Positions 1-6,149 of a stretch of 7,917 bases of DNA are shown piece by piece (position 1 is the first letter of the stretch; the number at the start of each line of letters is the position of its first letter). Below the pieces are notes generated by a model that saw only the letters and a program-made list of their open reading frames with translations, had not been told where the DNA came from and ran no database searches. Source of the stretch: RYN-428 sp035648595 (GTDB lineage: Bacteria > Planctomycetota > Phycisphaerae > Tepidisphaerales > Tepidisphaeraceae); NCBI GenBank assembly GCA_035648595.1, contig DASRLH010000379.1:1-7917 (forward strand). Reading direction: 5' to 3'. A program made the position numbers and the translations under genes.

Positions 1-243
1 TCTACACGGGCGCGCTTCTTTCCCTTTCGGGTATTTTATCCGCGCACTCCCGACATGGAGCGGCCCGCGGGGGGTTGTGGGCACAAGTAACACCGCCAAT
101 AACCGGGGCGGCTCCGGGTAGAAGGCGGTTCCAAGCGCCACGCGCATGGTGCGCCAATCACGGAGGGCATGCAAGGAGAGAACCGAAGGCAGCCCCAGAG
201 AGACTGAGGCGTCGTTCTTATCCGGGCAGGCCCGCCGCGCTGG
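1..243. other. Left-edge stretch without a supported gene
   Basis: No RNA gene, insertion sequence end or convincing coding region was found here. On the minus strand, the frame of the 158-residue gene stays open past its TAG stop (244-246) to the edge of the window, about 81 codons. An internal ATG at 145-147 would give a partial protein beginning MRVALGTAFYPEPPR. A plus-strand frame is also open from 75. In GC-rich DNA such frames arise by chance, there is no good ribosome binding site, and I recognise neither product. The stretch is best treated as intergenic, or as the start of a feature lying beyond the window. Confidence 0.4.
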
Positions 244-720
244 CTAGCCCGCTTGCGGGCCTTCGTTTTCTGGTCCGCAGGAAACGAATTCGGCTTCGCG
301 GCTTAGTGCGCGCTGTCGTTTGCGCAGCTCGTTTGGTCCTACGTCCTCGTTTGGCGGCCAAATACCCGCATGATAGTCATTGCCCGGCACTGGTTCAGGC
401 CCGACGCGAAATGCTTGAGAGCGCGTAACTGCCGCGGCGAACCGTACCAATCCCTTGCCGGCCAGGGACGCATAATGCGTCGCCGCAAGCCCGGCCTCCA
501 ACATTGGCTGCTCTAAATCAACTGACATGCTTCCCGATCCGCTGGAGCTGAACATGAAAGCATTCGACTGGGCGCGGGGCAGGCCGGTTTTTTGGTCTAC
601 CGTCCAATGTTCGGGGTGGATGTGACGCAACAGCGTCCACCCGTCAGGGATCGATTGCTGATCGTCGTGTGGCAACACGTTTCCCGCCGCATCCCGCGGA
701 GGGTTGGGAGCCCACGGCAC
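244..720 (-). CDS. Uncharacterised 158-residue protein, third gene of the three-gene cassette
   Basis: Function unknown. The product starts at a GTG only 8 bases after the stop of the 292-residue gene, so translational coupling is likely; I see no clear ribosome binding site. Visible landmarks are an N-terminal MPWAPNPPRD stretch, an R-H-I-H pattern at residues 32-35, a serine-rich SNAF-x-FSSS segment at 52-60, MSVDLE at 65-70, GLAATHY around 77-83, and VGPEPVPGNDYHAGIWPP around 106-123. The arrangement recalls small hypothetical proteins of bacterial chromosomes with a central 'SVDL' motif, but this is from memory and not verified. There is no signal peptide or membrane segment. The last 25 residues or so are charged and low in complexity and may be an unconserved tail. 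Context implies it works with the 292- and 251-residue proteins encoded just upstream. Confidence 0.75.
   Translation of the reverse strand: MPWAPNPPRDAAGNVLPHDDQQSIPDGWTLLRHIHPEHWTVDQKTGLPRAQSNAFMFSSSGSGSMSVDLEQPMLEAGLAATHYASLAGKGLVRFAAAVTRSQAFRVGPEPVPGNDYHAGIWPPNEDVGPNELRKRQRALSREAEFVSCGPENEGPQAG
247..260. repeat. Inverted repeat overlapping the end of the cassette
   Basis: GCCCGC-TT-GCGGGC is a perfect 6-base inverted repeat overlapping the final codons of the 158-residue gene. Read on the minus strand it is not followed by a run of U, so it is a weak candidate for the cassette's terminator. Read on the plus strand it is followed by CTTCGTTTT, which looks somewhat more terminator-like, but there is no plus-strand gene to terminate. 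It may only stabilise the 3' end of the mRNA. Confidence 0.35.
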
Positions 721-728
721 GACGGCAA

Positions 729-1607
729 TTAGCCGGCAGCCAACCGCTCGATCGCCGCCCGCATTTCCGGCGACGTCAGCGTCAATTCGGACTCCTCGCC
801 GGAATTCCGATCGTAAAAGGCAATCACCGGGTCGTCCCCATCCCGAGGAATGTCTATCTCGAGCTCCAGATCAGGTGCGTACCACGCCAATTGCAGATCG
901 CCGTTATGGCTAGGCGAAATAGCCGGAGCCAGCATCTTATCGGTGGCGACAGCTATAAGCACCTCAAAGGCTCTAACAGCGACCTCGACGCTAATTGAGG
1001 CCGAACCAGGGCCGTCCCACCCCTCATTTAGCCCGATAAGATGGGACAGGCGTTCCAGGACGGCGGCATGCCAGGGCGGCGTAGAAAATGCGGTGGCGGC
1101 CGGTTTATCGGAAATCTCCGCCCAACCACCATAGCCCTCGCGAGGTGTCAAACCGTCGACGGCGCGGGGGACGGTACGTGTCGCACCGCCGTTATCGGTA
1201 TTTCCCCAACAATAAACCGTGACGGGGACCGATCGCCCGACCACATGGTCGCCGCCCCAATCACCCGACACCACGATGGTGCCGGACGATCGATCGGTTA
1301 CAGTGGCACGACAAAACACGTGATTATCCGTAAGAATCCAGCCGCCGCCCTGACTACCCGGCGGTTTGTCCGGCTTAATAGGAGCCCAGCAGGCTTCATC
1401 TTCAAAACTTAGCGGCCGTGGCTGTGTCGAATGATGGTGGGCGTGCGGAGGATGCGAGGCTGAGGCCAAAAAGGCCCGCGAAGGCTGGATCATCCCGGAG
1501 GAAGCGTTCGTGACGACGATCTCCCCGCCCTGATCATAGGCCACATGATCAAGTGGAAGACTGCTCCCTAAGTAGTGGGTTAGAGCATTTTGGAGACCGC
1601 CGCTCAT
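729..1607 (-). CDS. Uncharacterised 292-residue 'GWDG' protein, second gene of the three-gene cassette
   Basis: Function unknown. The ATG overlaps the stop of the preceding gene as ATGA (1604-1607), a classic sign of translational coupling. The protein seems to have two parts. The middle (about residues 74-168) is rich in Trp and Gly: a WAPIKPDKP segment, GGGWILTDNHVF around 87-98, SGDWGGD around 114-120, VYCWG around 131-135, and GYGGWAEI around 158-165, suggesting a beta-rich fold. The C-terminal part (about 183-292) has a helical ERLSHLIGLNEGWDGPGS stretch (GWDG at 196-199), then a helix, then strand-like GDLQLAWYAPDLELEIDI at 236-253. The GWDG-helix-(L/Q)LEW-type pattern occurs in many uncharacterised bacterial proteins as I recall them. 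A His-rich patch lies at 52-59. No catalytic motif, signal peptide or membrane segment is visible. It probably acts with its two cassette partners. Confidence 0.82.
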   Translation of the reverse strand: MSGGLQNALTHYLGSSLPLDHVAYDQGGEIVVTNASSGMIQPSRAFLASASHPPHAHHHSTQPRPLSFEDEACWAPIKPDKPPGSQGGGWILTDNHVFCRATVTDRSSGTIVVSGDWGGDHVVGRSVPVTVYCWGNTDNGGATRTVPRAVDGLTPREGYGGWAEISDKPAATAFSTPPWHAAVLERLSHLIGLNEGWDGPGSASISVEVAVRAFEVLIAVATDKMLAPAISPSHNGDLQLAWYAPDLELEIDIPRDGDDPVIAFYDRNSGEESELTLTSPEMRAAIERLAAG

Positions 1608-2359
1608 GCTTCCCTACCGAGCTCCCCGAACCTCAAATTATCCCAAGCCAAGTCGATCAATTCGTCATATATGGCACCAAGAGCCTCATGATCCAATGGT
1701 TCCGTGTGCTCGGCAGCGGTATTCAAGTCATTATCCAGCCCGGCAAAAATTCGCCCGGTTGTTACCTGCGGCGAGCCTTGGACGCCGAGTTGGATCTGGA
1801 CCTGCCGAAAACCTGGAGCCGACCATTTCATTAGCCGATTTAGCCGTAAGCCTGCCAAGCTGCGGCTCTCTGTAAATCGGTTAATCTGATAGGCTAGATC
1901 GGAGCTGACGTCTGGATCGATATTCACTGAGGGCACCAAGTCAGCGAGCAAGCGGTACGCGGCGGCTCTGTCATTTGCCGGAAGAACGCTGTGAAGCCCG
2001 AAGCCAATCCTCTTGATCGGCATATCTGTCGCGACGAGCCAGCGACGTGTAAATTCGTAAAACTGCTCCACCACCCCCTCTACGGGCATTTGTTCCGCAG
2101 CTGGTGTGCCGTCCTCGGTCGCTCCAGGCCCGGCTTGCCAAACAACGCTGAGGGGGGAAGCCGTGAGATTAAGCGTCCCGCCTTGCCATTGGCGCGATTG
2201 CACACGTAACTGCGGAGCGCGCTCATATGCTTCGTTGTCCGGGTCGTCACCGAGCACATCACGCCAAAGACTGGCAGGCGCTTCCCAAGAGCTCGAGGGG
2301 AACGCTGTCAATCGGATACCGAGTGTAAGCCAAGGACGGGTAAGCTGTTCTCGGGCCAT
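1604..2359 (-). CDS. Uncharacterised 251-residue protein, first gene of the three-gene cassette
   Basis: Function unknown. The ATG at 2359 lies after a 123-base gap, and the upstream ribosome binding site is weak (GGAG about 14 bases away). The protein appears soluble and alpha/beta. Notable stretches are RPWLTLGIRLTAFP (8-21), GGTLNLTASPLSVVWQ (60-75), a helix EQFYEFTRRWL (98-108), IKRIGFGLHSVLP (115-127), YQINRF (157-162), LRLNRLMKWSAPGF (171-184) and a final helix (224-240). The layout recalls the sporadically distributed family TIGR04255 and its relatives, but the match is from memory and weak. Local base composition is lower in G+C than the tail genes (bases 1861-1920 contain 30 G/C of 60, against 43 of 60 at 3601-3660), which fits an acquired accessory gene. 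It leads the cassette and overlaps the next gene by 4 bases. Confidence 0.82.
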   Translation of the reverse strand: MAREQLTRPWLTLGIRLTAFPSSSWEAPASLWRDVLGDDPDNEAYERAPQLRVQSRQWQGGTLNLTASPLSVVWQAGPGATEDGTPAAEQMPVEGVVEQFYEFTRRWLVATDMPIKRIGFGLHSVLPANDRAAAYRLLADLVPSVNIDPDVSSDLAYQINRFTESRSLAGLRLNRLMKWSAPGFRQVQIQLGVQGSPQVTTGRIFAGLDNDLNTAAEHTEPLDHEALGAIYDELIDLAWDNLRFGELGREA

Positions 2360-2376
2360 AGTTCCCGGTTCTCCAG

Positions 2377-2386
2377 ATAGCGCTAT
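2377..2386. promoter_or_regulatory. 10-base palindrome upstream of the three-gene cassette
   Basis: ATAGCGCTAT is a perfect 10-base palindrome centred about 22 bases upstream of the ATG of the 251-residue gene. It is AT-flanked in otherwise GC-rich DNA. Its place between the tail genes and the cassette suits an operator or part of a promoter. No convincing -35/-10 pair could be drawn: TTTACC and TTTACA lie 16 bases apart just upstream but match consensus poorly. Assignment as an operator is inference. Confidence 0.3.
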
Positions 2387-2417
2387 GTAAACAGAGTAAG
2401 CGTAGCCGGTAAAGGTT

Positions 2418-2443
2418 CCCTTGCCGAACCCGTTCGGAGAGGG
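2418..2443. repeat. Hairpin in the gap between tail genes and cassette
   Basis: An imperfect inverted repeat with core CCGAAC-CC-GTTCGG (2424-2437) and outer arms CCCT/AGGG separated by a 2-base internal loop. On the minus strand it lies 40 bases after the stop of the 66-residue gene. There is no U-tract, so it is not a standard intrinsic terminator. It may be a processing site, a rho-related structure, or a boundary of the inserted cassette. Confidence 0.4.
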
Positions 2444-2482
2444 CGATGCAGATAGGCCGGGTTTCGACTGAAGTGTGGCATG

Positions 2483-2683
2483 TCATTCCGGCAACCTGGC
2501 GCGAGCTGCGGCGATTAGCTCGCCGGCGAGCGTCAACGACCGCTGGGCAGAAATCGACGCGGAGACCGCGCGGCCCTCGTAGTCGAAGAGGACCACCTCG
2601 ATCGCTCGGCCTGGTACATCCTGCACGACGGCGCGGGCCGCCCTTATGGCATGCCGGTCAGAATTCACGGGCGCACCCCTCAT
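2483..2683 (-). CDS. Small uncharacterised protein (66 residues)
   Basis: Not recognised. The ATG at 2683 overlaps the stop of the preceding 82-residue gene as ATGA. An alternative GTG at 2668 (giving 61 residues, beginning MNSDRHAIRAARAVV) is preceded by a good ribosome binding site, GAGGGG, at 7 bases and may be the real start. The product is a small alpha/beta protein: a helix around residues 10-20, strand-like AIEVVLFDYEGRAVSASI at 27-44, then a C-terminal helix SLTLAGELIAAARARL. There is no membrane segment. It lies in the small-gene tail downstream of the tape measure gene, where phages often carry minor tail or accessory genes, but nothing in the sequence identifies it. Confidence 0.6.
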   Translation of the reverse strand: MRGAPVNSDRHAIRAARAVVQDVPGRAIEVVLFDYEGRAVSASISAQRSLTLAGELIAAARARLPE

Positions 2684-2928
2684 TGCTCAGATGATCCGGC
2701 GCTCGGAACCACGCGAAGCTCAAACCGGGGCTCCGGCGTGAGTTCTTCGTTTCGAGCAGCCGATACAGCGAAGTCGATTTCCTGCGCGGCGATCTCGCAT
2801 GCGAGTTTCCTCACCGCCGCGAGAGCTTCCTCGTATCCAAAGCCAAGAACCAAAACCGCCCCGATCGCACCGAGCGCTCGGCGGGCGGCTGCCAGCTCGG
2901 AGTCGCGTGTGTCAGTGAGCGTTGGCAT
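2680..2928 (-). CDS. Small uncharacterised protein (82 residues) after the tape measure gene
   Basis: Not recognised. The ATG at 2928 lies 26 bases after the tape measure stop codon, with no strong ribosome binding site, and the stop overlaps the next gene by 4 bases. The product is mostly helical: an Ala-rich helix from residue 9 to about 50 that includes a short hydrophobic stretch (LGAIGAVLVLGFGY, about 19-32). That stretch is too short and too close to charged residues to call a membrane segment with confidence. The C-terminus (70-82) is polar and strand-like, then disordered. A holin-like role might be considered from the hydrophobic stretch and the position after the tail gene, but the evidence is thin. 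Confidence 0.6.
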   Translation of the reverse strand: MPTLTDTRDSELAAARRALGAIGAVLVLGFGYEEALAAVRKLACEIAAQEIDFAVSAARNEELTPEPRFELRVVPSAGSSEQ

Positions 2929-2954
2929 GACGTGCGTTCGCGATCATCGGGCGT

Positions 2955-5321
2955 CTACGGCCCCATCGCATGCTGGGTACGCAGGGTAAAGCCGGCGTTC
3001 CCTGACCCATCCACGGAGGCCCGCATTCCAGCCGGCGCGTTGGCGAAATTGACCTCGACATGGTGCGAGCTGTCACCGGCCCCCACGCCGCTACGACCCG
3101 AGCCGGAGATGCTAACCGGCGGTGCGTCGCCCTGGCCAGGATTTGATAGCCACGGCTTTGAACCGCCCCACTGGAAGTGCATCGGATCGGCTGGGCTCTT
3201 CCAATCGCCGCCCCAGATCAATCCGTATTTAGCCGCCATATCGTGGATGTTTTTAGGCAGATTGGTCTTGACGTTGCCGCTCGGATCATAGGGGTTCGCA
3301 CCAGGATTGATATCGACCGCCAGGCCATAGGCGTGTTCCGATAGGCCCCCTACCAGCTTGTTTCGGTCGTTGTATCCCCCTATCGAATTGATCCCATAGC
3401 CGGACTTTTCAAGATCGGCAACAAAGCCCGCGAACGCCGGCGCGGCAGCAGCATTGACGGTGAATTTCTTTCCACTCGGGGTCGATATCTGAACGAGGTT
3501 GGTACCGGGAGCACCGACCCCTCCATTCATACCGAAGTTCATCACCGCTCCGCGGACGCCATACGCGCCGCCGAACCCCGGCATCGGCGCCGCGTTCGCA
3601 CCGTGGGCGCCGAACAACTTGCTAAGGCCCTGCCAGAATCCGCCGCCCGCGGCGCCACCAAAGCCGAGGGATTTATCGATCGACCCTTGTGCAAGGTCAC
3701 GCGGTAGAACACCGCCGTGCTCGTTGGCGATCATCGTCGTCACGAGCTGCCTCATCACTTCTGGATTGGAAAACGATGGAACCGCGTCCGGGTCCATTTG
3801 CATCATCTTCGCGGCACGGTCGATGAGCAGCTGGGTGTTGTTTCCGCTTGGGGGTGCCCACTTCGAGATCAGCTGCCGCAGCGTCAGCCCCTGATAATTC
3901 TTCAGCAAATTGTTGCGAACTGCCTGGACGCCGGCTTCGGGAGTATCGAAGCTCTGCCAGCCCCCACCATGCGCGGCCAACGATCCCCAGTTGTTGCGCG
4001 CGTCGTTCGGCGCTGCCGTCGTTGCGTGTCCGGTCGGGGCCGTAGCCCATGCTCCGGGCATGCCGCCGCCAGGCGGAGCCACCCCCGCACCCGGCGAACC
4101 GACGGGCGGGATCACGCCTACGCCCCGTGGCGTAGGTCCCTGGCCGAGGCGTGCCCCGGCATAGGTGCCCATCACACCCCCGACGATTGCGCCGTAAGGG
4201 CCTGCCTTACTGCCGACATAAGCACCGAAGACCAACCCCGCGATATCGGGATGCGCCTCCATCCACTTCATCACGTCCAGCACAGTGCCGAGCGCGGTTC
4301 CTATGCTGACAAAGGATTTTGCGAGATTGTTTGCGCCGTCCCCAGCTTTCACCCAGTCGATTTCCTTGACCCACTCCCCAAACATCCCGATCTCGTCGCC
4401 TACGCCTTTAATTGCCTGCTGCACGGCAGGGCTGTCGGCAATCCATTTGGCAAAATCGTTCATCATGGGCGTGAGAACCGGCAGTATCTTCTCGGCGATA
4501 GAAACTCCGACCCCATCCAACGCCAACCCGACGCGAGCCTGCGCCCTCCCGAATTCCAAGCTGTTTTCAATGGCCGCGGGTGACATCACCGCGTGGTAGC
4601 GCTTGATCTCTTCGTTGTACCGCGCAATCCCCGCTCTACCCTCAAGCAGATATGGCATCATTCCAGCGGCGGCCGACCCCAGCGTTTTTGTCGCGATTTC
4701 CATTCGGGTATAGGCGTCGGTCGTCCCTTTGACCTTGTCCGCGAGTTCCGGCAGCACATCGATCGCCGAGCGGACGTGATTGTTCGAATCCAGCACCGCA
4801 ATGTTGAGCTGGCGGAAGACGCCGATCGCCTCGACATTCCGGCCCCAGGCCGCGTCATGGAGCTTTGAGCCGAGAGTACCGAGACCAGAAGTCAGAGTCT
4901 CCGCGCTCGCACCGGCGAGGCGGGCGCCCTGCTGAAATATCTGAAGGCCCTTAACATTGAGGCCAAGGAGTTTCGACGTGTGCCCCAATCGCTCGCCCAC
5001 GGTCGCGTAACGTTCCAACCCGGCCGTAATGCCGGCGAGCGATCCGACCGCGGCAATGCCGCCGAGACCCGCAAGCTCCGTGATCGGTTTGAACGCCTCA
5101 GTCAGATGCCGGCCGGTTTCCTTGGCCTTCTTGCCGATCTCCTCAAGACCTCGCCCGGCACCCTTGACCCGCCGGCTGACCTGTTCGAAGAAGACGGCGC
5201 CCGCCTTGGTCTCTTTCTGCTGCGAGTCGGCAACGGTTTTGAGCTCGCGCTTGATCTTCTCGGCGACCGAGGTGACCTCATCGAGCGCGCGGATCGAGAT
5301 CGAGAAGCCGCTATTCGCCAC
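2955..5321 (-). CDS. Phage tail tape measure protein with C-terminal peptidoglycan-degrading domains
   Basis: The product (788 residues) is a tape measure protein that would span the tail tube, set tail length and help DNA entry. The start is a GTG at 5321, preceded by the ribosome binding site GAGGTG (5326-5331). Residues 1-75 are helical and charged (coiled coil). Residues 80-390 are long helices with hydrophobic stretches (80-102) and a glycine-zipper-like segment (358-393), typical of tape measure proteins. A Pro/Gly/Ala linker lies at 396-440. Residues 443-535 resemble the lysozyme-like segment called 'structural protein P5' in phage annotations (F458-D-T, TLRQLISKWAPP at 480-491, NNT at 494-496). 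After a Gly-rich linker, residues 610-720 form an M15-type zinc peptidase: SEHAYGLAVD gives ligands H663 and D670, and ADPMHFQW gives D712 and ligand H715. The C-terminal VEVNFANAPAGMRASV (755-770) is common in tape measure proteins. The canonical tail assembly chaperones are not seen just upstream. Confidence 0.93.
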   Translation of the reverse strand: MANSGFSISIRALDEVTSVAEKIKRELKTVADSQQKETKAGAVFFEQVSRRVKGAGRGLEEIGKKAKETGRHLTEAFKPITELAGLGGIAAVGSLAGITAGLERYATVGERLGHTSKLLGLNVKGLQIFQQGARLAGASAETLTSGLGTLGSKLHDAAWGRNVEAIGVFRQLNIAVLDSNNHVRSAIDVLPELADKVKGTTDAYTRMEIATKTLGSAAAGMMPYLLEGRAGIARYNEEIKRYHAVMSPAAIENSLEFGRAQARVGLALDGVGVSIAEKILPVLTPMMNDFAKWIADSPAVQQAIKGVGDEIGMFGEWVKEIDWVKAGDGANNLAKSFVSIGTALGTVLDVMKWMEAHPDIAGLVFGAYVGSKAGPYGAIVGGVMGTYAGARLGQGPTPRGVGVIPPVGSPGAGVAPPGGGMPGAWATAPTGHATTAAPNDARNNWGSLAAHGGGWQSFDTPEAGVQAVRNNLLKNYQGLTLRQLISKWAPPSGNNTQLLIDRAAKMMQMDPDAVPSFSNPEVMRQLVTTMIANEHGGVLPRDLAQGSIDKSLGFGGAAGGGFWQGLSKLFGAHGANAAPMPGFGGAYGVRGAVMNFGMNGGVGAPGTNLVQISTPSGKKFTVNAAAAPAFAGFVADLEKSGYGINSIGGYNDRNKLVGGLSEHAYGLAVDINPGANPYDPSGNVKTNLPKNIHDMAAKYGLIWGGDWKSPADPMHFQWGGSKPWLSNPGQGDAPPVSISGSGRSGVGAGDSSHHVEVNFANAPAGMRASVDGSGNAGFTLRTQHAMGP

Positions 5322-5358
5322 GGTTCACCTCGTCGTCTGGGCGGATCGGCGCGGGCAT
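5311..5358 (-). CDS. Possible 15-codon leader ORF between cold-shock copy and tape measure gene
   Basis: An ATG at 5358 shares its A with the TAA stop of the broken cold-shock copy (TAATG), and the frame MPAPIRPDDEVNRGE ends at TAG 5311-5313, overlapping the GTG start of the tape measure gene. Its last codons contain the tape measure ribosome binding site. A ribosome terminating here would sit on the tape measure start, so it could be a coupling leader peptide. It has no ribosome binding site of its own and may be chance. Confidence 0.25.
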   Translation of the reverse strand: MPAPIRPDDEVNRGE

Positions 5359-5538
5359 TAGGCTTGGCTCAATAGGCGAAGATCAGTCGCGCGGTATTTG
5401 TCCCGCTGCTGGTCGAGAAACTCTGCGTACTCGTAGCGCTCCCCCACCACCAGCTGAGCAAGGCCCGATGCTTTCGGCATCGCGGATGTGGACGAAGATA
5501 TCCGTCCCGCCGGCATATTTGATGAGTCGTCCGATCAT
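5358..5538 (-). pseudogene. Second cold-shock-domain gene, lacking RNP1 and frameshifted
   Basis: The ATG at 5538, with ribosome binding site AGAGGA about 9 bases upstream, starts MIGRLIKYAGGTDIFVHIRD, homologous to the intact cold-shock gene at 5872-6081. Compared with that copy, 13 residues containing RNP1 (KGYGFI) are missing in frame; RNP2 (DIFVH) is kept. Around 5461-5466 the frame breaks. The homologous C-terminus (LAQLVVGERYEYAEFLDQQ, then RDKYRATDLRLLSQA) continues one base out of phase, consistent with one extra base in the GGGCC run. Without correction translation stops at 5383-5385 (51 residues); with correction the protein would be 59 residues ending at TAA 5358-5360. Differences from the intact copy are largely synonymous in the shared parts, so this was a selected protein until recently. 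It could be a true indel, a sequencing error or, less likely, a programmed +1 shift. Confidence 0.8.
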
Positions 5539-5581
5539 TTGGTGGGTTTCCTCTTTTTAATTCCAAGATTTTGCGCGTGGA

Positions 5582-5632
5582 GTAGGGGGCCGGTCCGCTT
5601 TCGAAGGAGAGCCCGAAACCGAGACCCCCTAC
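5582..5632 (-). promoter_or_regulatory. Extended hairpin in the leader of the second cold-shock copy
   Basis: An 8-base perfect inverted repeat, GTAGGGGG (5582-5589) and CCCCCTAC (5625-5632), encloses a smaller TTTCG/CGAAA stem. It lies in the 105-base gap between the stop of the 71-residue gene and the start of the second cold-shock copy. No U-tract follows on the minus strand, so it is not a standard terminator. It could be a leader structure or an mRNA processing or stability element. Confidence 0.4.
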
Positions 5633-5643
5633 CGGCTGTGGCA

Positions 5644-5859
5644 TTACGGCTGCTCATCGCCAGCGGCGGCGAAATCGAACGCCTCGACAAGGGTTGCGCC
5701 CTCGGCGTCGAAGAGAGAACCGCCAGGCTCGATGCCGACGAGAACACGATCGCCGCGCCTGACGATCGTATGAACGAAGAGCGGGCAGCCCGTCATCTGC
5801 GGATAGGCGAGCAGCACCAGGTCGCCGACCTGAAACGGGCGCGATGTCGAGTCGGTCAT
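5644..5859 (-). CDS. Small uncharacterised beta-rich protein (71 residues)
   Basis: Function unknown. The chosen start is the ATG at 5859 (MTDSTSRPFQVGDLV). An in-frame GTG at 5871, directly after the TAA of the cold-shock gene and with GGAG about 9 bases upstream, would add four residues. The sequence runs FQVGDLVLLAYPQMTG, then LFVHTIVRRGDRVLVGIEPGG, then LFDAEGATLVEAF: short alternating strands as in small SH3-like or DUF2158-type barrels ('VGD-V-L...' opening). The DUF2158 resemblance is weak and from memory. It sits between two cold-shock-domain genes on the same strand, with no or almost no gap to the upstream one, so it is probably co-transcribed and may share a nucleic-acid-related role. 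Confidence 0.65.
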   Translation of the reverse strand: MTDSTSRPFQVGDLVLLAYPQMTGCPLFVHTIVRRGDRVLVGIEPGGSLFDAEGATLVEAFDFAAAGDEQP

Positions 5860-5871
5860 TTTTTCACCCAC

Positions 5872-6081
5872 TTACAGCAGCTCCAGCGCCGTCGCGCGAA
5901 ACTTGCCGTTGCGCTGGTCGAGCACTTCCTCGTAGCGGAGACGCATCCCCTCCGTCAGCTCACCGATTCCGGCGACCTGAGCGTCGCGGACGTGAACGAA
6001 AATGTCCTTTGAACAGCCGCCATCGGGTTTGATGAAGCCGTAGCCTTTTTGGCCGTGGAATTTGATCAATCTGCCGATCAC
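5872..6081 (-). CDS. Cold-shock-domain (CspA-type) nucleic-acid-binding protein
   Basis: A 69-residue single cold-shock domain, the usual length for the CspA family. It would bind single-stranded RNA or DNA and melt RNA secondary structure in the cytoplasm. RNP1 is KGYGFI at residues 12-17 and RNP2 is DIFVHV at 26-31. The tryptophan of the usual KWF motif is replaced (IKF at 6-8), and the C-terminal half (GMRLRYEEVLDQRNGKFRA) keeps the final strands. The start is GTG at 6081 with an AAGGGGG ribosome binding site about 7 bases upstream. An intrinsic terminator sits about 20 bases upstream of the start, leaving no room for a promoter between them. Its expression should therefore depend on readthrough of that hairpin, which is notable because CspA-family proteins are known antiterminators. 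A frameshifted paralogue lies downstream at 5358-5538. Confidence 0.92.
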   Translation of the reverse strand: MIGRLIKFHGQKGYGFIKPDGGCSKDIFVHVRDAQVAGIGELTEGMRLRYEEVLDQRNGKFRATALELL

Positions 6082-6101
6082 GTTACGCCCCCTTGGTACT
6101 T

Positions 6102-6139
6102 AAAAAATTGCCGCCGACATCATTCCACCCGTCGACGGC
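6102..6139 (-). terminator. Rho-independent terminator upstream of the cold-shock gene
   Basis: On the minus strand GCCGTCGAC (6131-6139) pairs with GTCGGCGGC (6110-6118) to form a 9-base stem with one G-U pair and a 12-base loop, followed by AA and six U (6102-6107). This is a typical intrinsic terminator. It ends the transcript of the three genes to its right, or acts as an attenuator for the cold-shock gene whose start lies at 6081. Confidence 0.8.
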
Positions 6140-6149
6140 CAAACACACA

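Noticed and set aside
1..243. Possible tRNA or phage attachment site at the left edge
   Set aside because: No cloverleaf, no T-loop consensus and no repeat of this sequence elsewhere in the window.
75..428. Plus-strand open frame at the left edge
   Set aside because: Arg/Ala/Pro-rich product of no recognisable kind, no ribosome binding site, and it runs antisense into the 158-residue gene.
3717..4583. Long plus-strand open frame (288 codons) opposite the tape measure gene
   Set aside because: It lies entirely antisense to a well-supported gene, has a low-complexity Arg/His-rich product, and arises from the third-position G/C bias of the real gene.
5369..5644. 91-codon minus-strand frame across the second cold-shock copy
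   Set aside because: It is a third frame over homologous cold-shock sequence and its product has no resemblance to any part of that domain.
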